A stretch of DNA of 64,000 nt from Temnopleurus reevesii (lineage: Eukaryota; Echinodermata; Echinoidea; Temnopleuroida; Temnopleuridae), in the NCBI GenBank assembly GCA_036244855.1, contig BQKZ01001291.1, forward strand, positions 12,220 through 76,219, read 5' to 3'. Both the position numbers and the translations under genes were made by a program. The first letter of the stretch is position 1. Every line of letters starts with the position of its first letter. The notes under the pieces were generated by a model. The model made no database searches. It saw only the letters and a program-made list of their open reading frames with translations, and had not been told where the DNA came from. This document shows positions 63,800-64,000 of this stretch, piece by piece.

Positions 63800-63845
63800 C
63801 GTTTTAAGCCAAATGCTCAACCTACTGAGCTACCCAGTGCATGGT
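63800..63845 (-). repeat. Partial tRNA-like SINE head
   Basis: Minus strand reads CACTGGGTAGCTCAGTAGGT, an A-box-like start, but no B box follows. Too short to name. Confidence 0.35.
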
Positions 63846-64000
63846 TTTCATGGTTTTGACCGATCAGATGGATTCAAAAGACAAAAAATAGTAAGAAGAC
63901 ATAGACGTCCTAACATCTAGGGTAATTGCTTTTTTTAAATGCCGCCCATTCCGTCTTTTGTATAATGATAACAATAATAATAATAATAATGATGATTAGA

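Larger units (their letters stand above)
36226..64000. other. Upstream region without recognisable genes
   Basis: Every open frame longer than 60 codons here is AT-biased random sequence, microsatellite or retroposon tail. None has a recognisable domain or signal peptide with a matching splice site. Non-coding 5' exons or distal enhancers of PCDH15 could lie here unseen. Confidence 0.6.

Overview
This is one 64 kb piece of an animal nuclear genome. It is AT-rich and intron-rich, and it is full of short inverted-repeat transposons, microsatellites and retroposon tails. It contains three assembly gaps: 277 N, 6 N and a single N. The only gene I can support is the 5' part of a protocadherin-15 (PCDH15) orthologue on the minus strand. 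Repeat style and base composition suggest a marine invertebrate deuterostome, most likely an echinoderm. That placement is inference; the sequence does not prove it.

Gene layout, read right to left. A signal-peptide exon lies at 35534-35444. An 18.5 kb first intron follows. Thirteen short coding exons then run from 16928 down to 525, and the gene continues past the left edge. All 14 exons have GT/AG boundaries and their phases close exactly: 1590 nt, or 530 codons. They encode a signal peptide, cadherin repeats EC1 to EC4 and the start of EC5. The Cys32/Cys117 pair of EC1, the EC2 stretch DPTSNETFAIP, the linker LTVNVLDADDLPP and two Cys just after it match the layout I know from vertebrate PCDH15. 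In hair cells PCDH15 forms the lower half of the tip link and binds CDH23 through EC1-EC2. The two EC1 positions I equate with human I108 and R113 are Trp and Glu here.

The most interesting candidate is a 30-nt, frame-neutral microexon in intron 1 (19380-19351). It would insert DRHKRQTPTG between the signal peptide and EC1, and RHKR is a furin-type site. A 6-nt candidate microexon (21849-21844) lies upstream of it.

The introns record repeated small duplications and insertions. A ~113-bp array upstream of exon 11 holds about six decayed copies of the start of that exon. Exon 5 has a 96-bp duplication of its 3' edge. At least ten families of small inverted-repeat elements are present, several with two to seven copies. 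Two insertions can be read against an empty sister copy of the same local tandem duplication. Several elements and CAT microsatellites end within 10-30 bp of a 5' splice site.

From 35.8 to 64 kb, upstream of the gene, I find no coding exon. This part holds a ~148-bp tandem repeat that overlaps the start of the signal-peptide exon, RFX X-box-like palindromes, retroposon tails, MITEs and microsatellites.
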